Part shown: positions 6,629-8,647 of the stretch, piece by piece
How the letters are laid out: the number at the start of each line of letters is the position of its first letter
Position numbering within the stretch: position 1 is the stretch's first letter
Assembly (NCBI GenBank): GCA_023426005.1
Contig: JAFABO010000042.1
Span: 1-8,647, forward strand
Direction of reading: 5' to 3'
Source: Bacillota bacterium
Lineage (GTDB): Bacteria > Bacillota > Clostridia > Acetivibrionales > DSM-1351
Length of the DNA: 8,647 bases
The notes under the pieces: generated by a model
What the model was told of the DNA's origin: nothing
Database searches by the model: none
The model's input: the letters and a program-made list of their open reading frames with translations, nothing else
Program-made: the position numbers and the translations under genes

Positions 6629-7083
6629 CTTTTCCCATACAGCCTTCTATTCTTCAATTTAGTAAAAAATTTAAATATGGTGGTGGACAGCATTATTCCA
6701 AAGCCTATGCTCCCGCCTACGGCCAATGCCAGAACTCCTTTGCTCAGTGCCAGGGGCATATTGTTTTCAGCAATATACCTCAAGGCGGTATACGCCGTAA
6801 ACCCCGGCACAAGCGGGAATATTCCCGGGATCAGGAACTCAAAGGCCGGGGTTTTAAGCTTTCTGGCCAGCGATTCACTGTAGCAGCCCACAATTACCGC
6901 ACCTACAAAGGTAGACGCAATGGCATTTTGAGTGCCGTTAAAAACCAGCAGGTACACAAACCAGCCCAGAGCCCCGCTTAAACCTGCCCAGCCTATTTTC
7001 CTTCTGTCTATATTAAATAAAATGGCAGGAAATATACTTCCGAAAAACGCAATAACTACCTGTAATATTTGAACGGTTGACAT
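6625..7083 (-). CDS. Threonine/serine exporter family, small membrane subunit
   Basis: A 152-residue membrane protein matching the C-terminal half of ThrE-type threonine/serine exporters. About five hydrophobic segments are visible (roughly 5-23, 31-49, 56-68, 84-102, 115-138), and FLIPGIFPLVPG (83-94) is the characteristic central motif. The end is basic (KLKNRRLYGKS), suggesting a cytoplasmic C-terminus. The ATG at 7083 has AGGAGGT (7094-7100) upstream, overlapping the stop of the partner gene, and the gap is 7 bases. In Corynebacterium both halves form one ThrE protein; here they are separate. Amino-acid export is a family-level expectation. The actual substrate may differ. Confidence 0.87.
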   Translation of the reverse strand: MSTVQILQVVIAFFGSIFPAILFNIDRRKIGWAGLSGALGWFVYLLVFNGTQNAIASTFVGAVIVGCYSESLARKLKTPAFEFLIPGIFPLVPGFTAYTALRYIAENNMPLALSKGVLALAVGGSIGFGIMLSTTIFKFFTKLKNRRLYGKS

Positions 7084-7090
7084 AGATTCA

Positions 7091-7858
7091 TTAACCTCCT
7101 AAGCCGCGCCATTTCATGAAAATGGAAAGTGCCGTTACGATCCCAACGCTCATTGCAACTATGATCAGTATAGCCTCACCCAATTTTGCAAATCCCGAAA
7201 CATAATCCCCATAAAGCAAATCCTTGATCCCGTTGGTCAGTGCCACTCCGGGCAGAAGAACAATTATTGCACCCGTTATTACATTATCCTTGTTGATCTG
7301 GGGAAAAAGGGAACCAATCACAAGGCTTACCACTCCTATTATAAAACCTGAAAGATAGTATTCCAAAAATTGAAAAGAGCCTATTTTAGAAATGTATTCC
7401 AAAAGCAGGTATATTCCAAAGCTTATTACAAGTGAGACAAACGCATCCAAAATTCCGCCATTAAAAAATATTGCATATGAAAAAGCCGTCAGTCCGGCCG
7501 CCAAAAGCCTGATACCCAGTGAAAAATTAGGTGCATTATATATTTCACGCAGCTTGTTTTTAGCTTCCTCGTAAGGCAGGGGATTTTCAGCAAGCCCCCT
7601 CGAAAAGGAATTTATAAGTTCAACCCTGTAAAGATCAACACGCCTTAAATTTATTCGCTTTACCGAAGTTACAAACTCCCCCTCCTGATCGGATATTGAA
7701 ATAAAAATACCTGTGGACGTAGAAATGCATTCGCCGTTAAAGCCATAGGAAGAACATATCTTTTTTATGGTCTCCTCCACCCTGTATGCCTCAGCACCGT
7801 TACTCAAAAGAATTTCACCGGCAGATGTTGCAATTTCAGCAACTTTTTTAGCCTCCAT
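7091..7858 (-). CDS. Threonine/serine exporter family, large subunit
   Basis: A 255-residue protein matching the N-terminal half of ThrE-type exporters. Residues 1-110 are a soluble domain with the family motif GAEAYRVEETIKKI (21-34) followed by SYGFNGECISTSTGIFIS. Residues 115-250 hold about five helices, with the conserved LLPGVALTNGIKDLLYGDY near 200-218. It pairs with the small subunit just downstream and probably makes a ten-helix inner-membrane exporter of threonine, serine or a similar solute. The ATG at 7858 has GAGGT (7864-7868) five bases upstream. It is the first gene of the leftward series in this window. Its promoter is not clear: TATAAC (7881-7886, minus strand) could be a -10, but no good -35 accompanies it. 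Confidence 0.88.
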   Translation of the reverse strand: MEAKKVAEIATSAGEILLSNGAEAYRVEETIKKICSSYGFNGECISTSTGIFISISDQEGEFVTSVKRINLRRVDLYRVELINSFSRGLAENPLPYEEAKNKLREIYNAPNFSLGIRLLAAGLTAFSYAIFFNGGILDAFVSLVISFGIYLLLEYISKIGSFQFLEYYLSGFIIGVVSLVIGSLFPQINKDNVITGAIIVLLPGVALTNGIKDLLYGDYVSGFAKLGEAILIIVAMSVGIVTALSIFMKWRGLGG

Positions 7859-7923
7859 AATTTACCTCAACTTTTAAAGTGTTATAAAATCAACAATATC
7901 ATTAGAATGAATTGCCTGACTGA

Positions 7924-7939
7924 TGTTATAATTATAACA
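7924..7939. promoter_or_regulatory. 16-bp perfect palindrome in a divergent intergenic region
   Basis: TGTTATAATTATAACA is perfectly self-complementary and contains TATAAT on both strands. It lies 66 bases above the exporter start and 127 bases above the rightward small gene. It could be an operator or a pair of opposed -10 boxes. No convincing -35 lies 16-18 bases away on either strand, and AT-rich palindromes can arise by chance. The rest of the 7859-8065 gap shows nothing else I can support. Confidence 0.35.
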
Positions 7940-8065
7940 ATTTTGGCCTGTGATTAATATCTCCATTAGATTTATATTTAATTTTTGTGGGAAGTATATA
8001 TTGAATAAAAAAGACAATTCATCAAAATATATTACCAGTACAATATTACAGAAAGGAGTATCTTT

Positions 8066-8212
8066 ATGAGTCAGAAGGGAAATAAGGAGCACAAAAAATC
8101 GTCGAAATCCAAATCTAAAAATAAATCCGAAAAGAATATAAATCCGGATAATGAAGGTTCGGATTTTAACAACAAAAACAATGTTAAACCGCGCAACCAG
8201 CCTTTATTCTAG
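8066..8212 (+). CDS. Small, highly basic hypothetical protein (48 residues)
   Basis: This is the only rightward gene I support. A good AGGAG (8054-8058) lies seven bases before the ATG, and the frame runs 48 codons to TAG. The product has 11 Lys, 10 Asn and 7 Ser. Residues 4-23 are a Lys/Ser-rich stretch (KKSSKSKSKNK), followed by an Asn/Asp-rich part and the end KPRNQPLF. Net charge is about +7, and there is no membrane segment, cysteine or signal peptide; it is probably disordered. I do not recognise a family. A nucleic-acid-binding or ribosome-associated role would fit the charge, but that is speculation. The ribosome site and lack of rare features support it as real. Low complexity and short length argue for caution. 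Confidence 0.6.
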   Translation: MSQKGNKEHKKSSKSKSKNKSEKNINPDNEGSDFNNKNNVKPRNQPLF

Positions 8213-8279
8213 AAATTGGCAGTGAATACACGAATAGAAGGCCGGATTAAAGAAATAATATGTACTGTGATACAGAAAT

Positions 8280-8331
8280 GTATCCAGTGGTTACTCAGGT
8301 ATCCATAGGATACTTACGTATCCAGTTGGCA
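8280..8331. repeat. Cluster of GTATCC repeats with exact 19-bp spacing
   Basis: GTATCC begins at 8280, 8299 and 8318, a strict 19-bp period. The first two units match at 14 of 19 positions (GTATCCA, GG, TACT, A shared), and the third keeps GTATCCAGT. Units one and two are also inverted repeats internally: GTATCC-AGT-GGTTAC and GTATCC-ATA-GGATAC (the second perfect). Just before, GATAC and GTATC form another small inverted pair (8267-8284). The pattern suggests binding sites for a dimeric protein, or a decayed tandem repeat. Three units are too few and too short for a CRISPR array. Confidence 0.5.
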
Positions 8332-8353
8332 AAGGTTTAGCTGACCAAAAAAG

Positions 8354-8504
8354 TTGGGAGATGATACCTTTGGACTTCTTTGTTTCTCTATCAATTGCAG
8401 TAATTGATAGTAAGGTTTTATGGTGTTAATATACTGCAGAAATGTATGTGATTAGCATTATAGGACTTGCAAGTTGTTTTTAATATCGAGCATTGGGAGA
8501 TGAT
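8354..8504 (+). repeat. 12-bp direct repeat, two copies
   Basis: TTGGGAGATGAT occurs at 8354-8365 and again at 8493-8504, 139 bp apart. Each copy joins a GGGAG to ATGAT, resembling a ribosome site fused to a start codon but with almost no spacing, and each opens a short frame (22 and 43 residues). I do not call either frame a gene. Nothing else is supported in the 435 bases from 8213 to the window end beyond the repeats listed. Confidence 0.35.
8388..8410. repeat. Perfect 9-bp hairpin
   Basis: CTATCAATT (8388-8396) and AATTGATAG (8402-8410) are perfectly complementary around the loop GCAGT. Downstream on the plus strand is TAAGGTTTTATGG, not a clean U run, so it is at best a weak terminator for the small gene ending at 8212. 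Confidence 0.4.
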
Positions 8505-8647
8505 GAAGTTGATGGTTTTTAACTTTTTTTCTGCCATACCCGTAATTGAAAATTTCTTGCGTCCGATTAGTGCTCGAGGTACTGCATCTGCTCCAAGAGG
8601 GTGGCCGCAGTTAATAAGAGCAGTAACGGATTAATGCAGGGAAAACA

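Noticed and set aside
8001..8044. Promoter for the small basic gene
   Set aside because: TTGAAT and TACAAT/TATATT boxes exist but no pair has a good spacing; in AT-rich DNA these are expected by chance.
7874..8092. Minus-strand 72-residue frame
   Set aside because: AT-rich, unlike any family I know, without a good ribosome site, and it overlaps the start of the better-supported small rightward gene.
8280..8336. CRISPR-like array
   Set aside because: The repeated core is 6-9 bp with a 19-bp period, far too short for repeats and spacers, and no cas gene is present.
8503..8634. 43-residue rightward frame (MKLMVFNFFS start)
   Set aside because: GGGAG lies only three bases from the ATG, no family is recognised, and coding evidence is absent; kept only as part of a repeat finding.

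Overview
The window looks like a chromosomal segment of an anaerobic, low-to-moderate GC Firmicute, most likely a Clostridia member. Three things point there: an oxygen-sensitive ThiH (radical SAM) is used instead of the aerobic ThiO; ThiF is of the form with a ThiS-like N-terminal domain; and genes have strong AGGAGG-type ribosome binding sites and short gaps. This is inferred from gene content. I cannot name a species.

Almost everything is transcribed leftward (minus strand). From right to left: a two-gene threonine/serine-exporter-type pair (7858-6625); an ABC exporter of unknown substrate, made of an ATPase and a roughly 12-helix permease (6529-4087), with its own consensus promoter overlapping the end of the preceding gene; a 500-base intergenic region (3585-4086) full of structure; and then a tight thiamine thiazole operon thiS-thiF-thiG-thiH-tenI (3584 to beyond base 1). 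The last gene is cut by the left edge and is read here as the thiazole tautomerase TenI rather than ThiE, because of its GHIFPTDCKKGL motif with a histidine at residue 122.

The thi operon makes the thiazole half of thiamine. ThiF adenylates ThiS and loads it with sulfur. ThiH cleaves tyrosine to dehydroglycine. ThiG joins dehydroglycine, ThiS thiocarboxylate and deoxyxylulose phosphate. TenI aromatises the product. Upstream, a TTGACA-N17-TAAAAT promoter is followed almost at once by a long intrinsic terminator hairpin. That is the architecture of the HMP-PP ('thiS motif') riboswitch, in which the aptamer lies inside the terminator. I saw no TPP riboswitch sequence. A second large closed stem (3600-3748) lies between this terminator and the thiS ribosome binding site. 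A third element of about 164 bp (3855-4018), with terminal inverted repeats, nested stems and a possible loop-loop contact, lies upstream of the promoter. I do not recognise these last two, and they are the best candidates for something new.

The right end (7859-8647) is AT-rich and mostly non-coding. It holds a 16-bp perfect palindrome, a rightward gene for a 48-residue very basic protein (8066-8212), a cluster of GTATCC repeats spaced exactly 19 bp apart, a 9-bp hairpin, and a 12-bp direct repeat. No gene is supported between 8213 and 8647.
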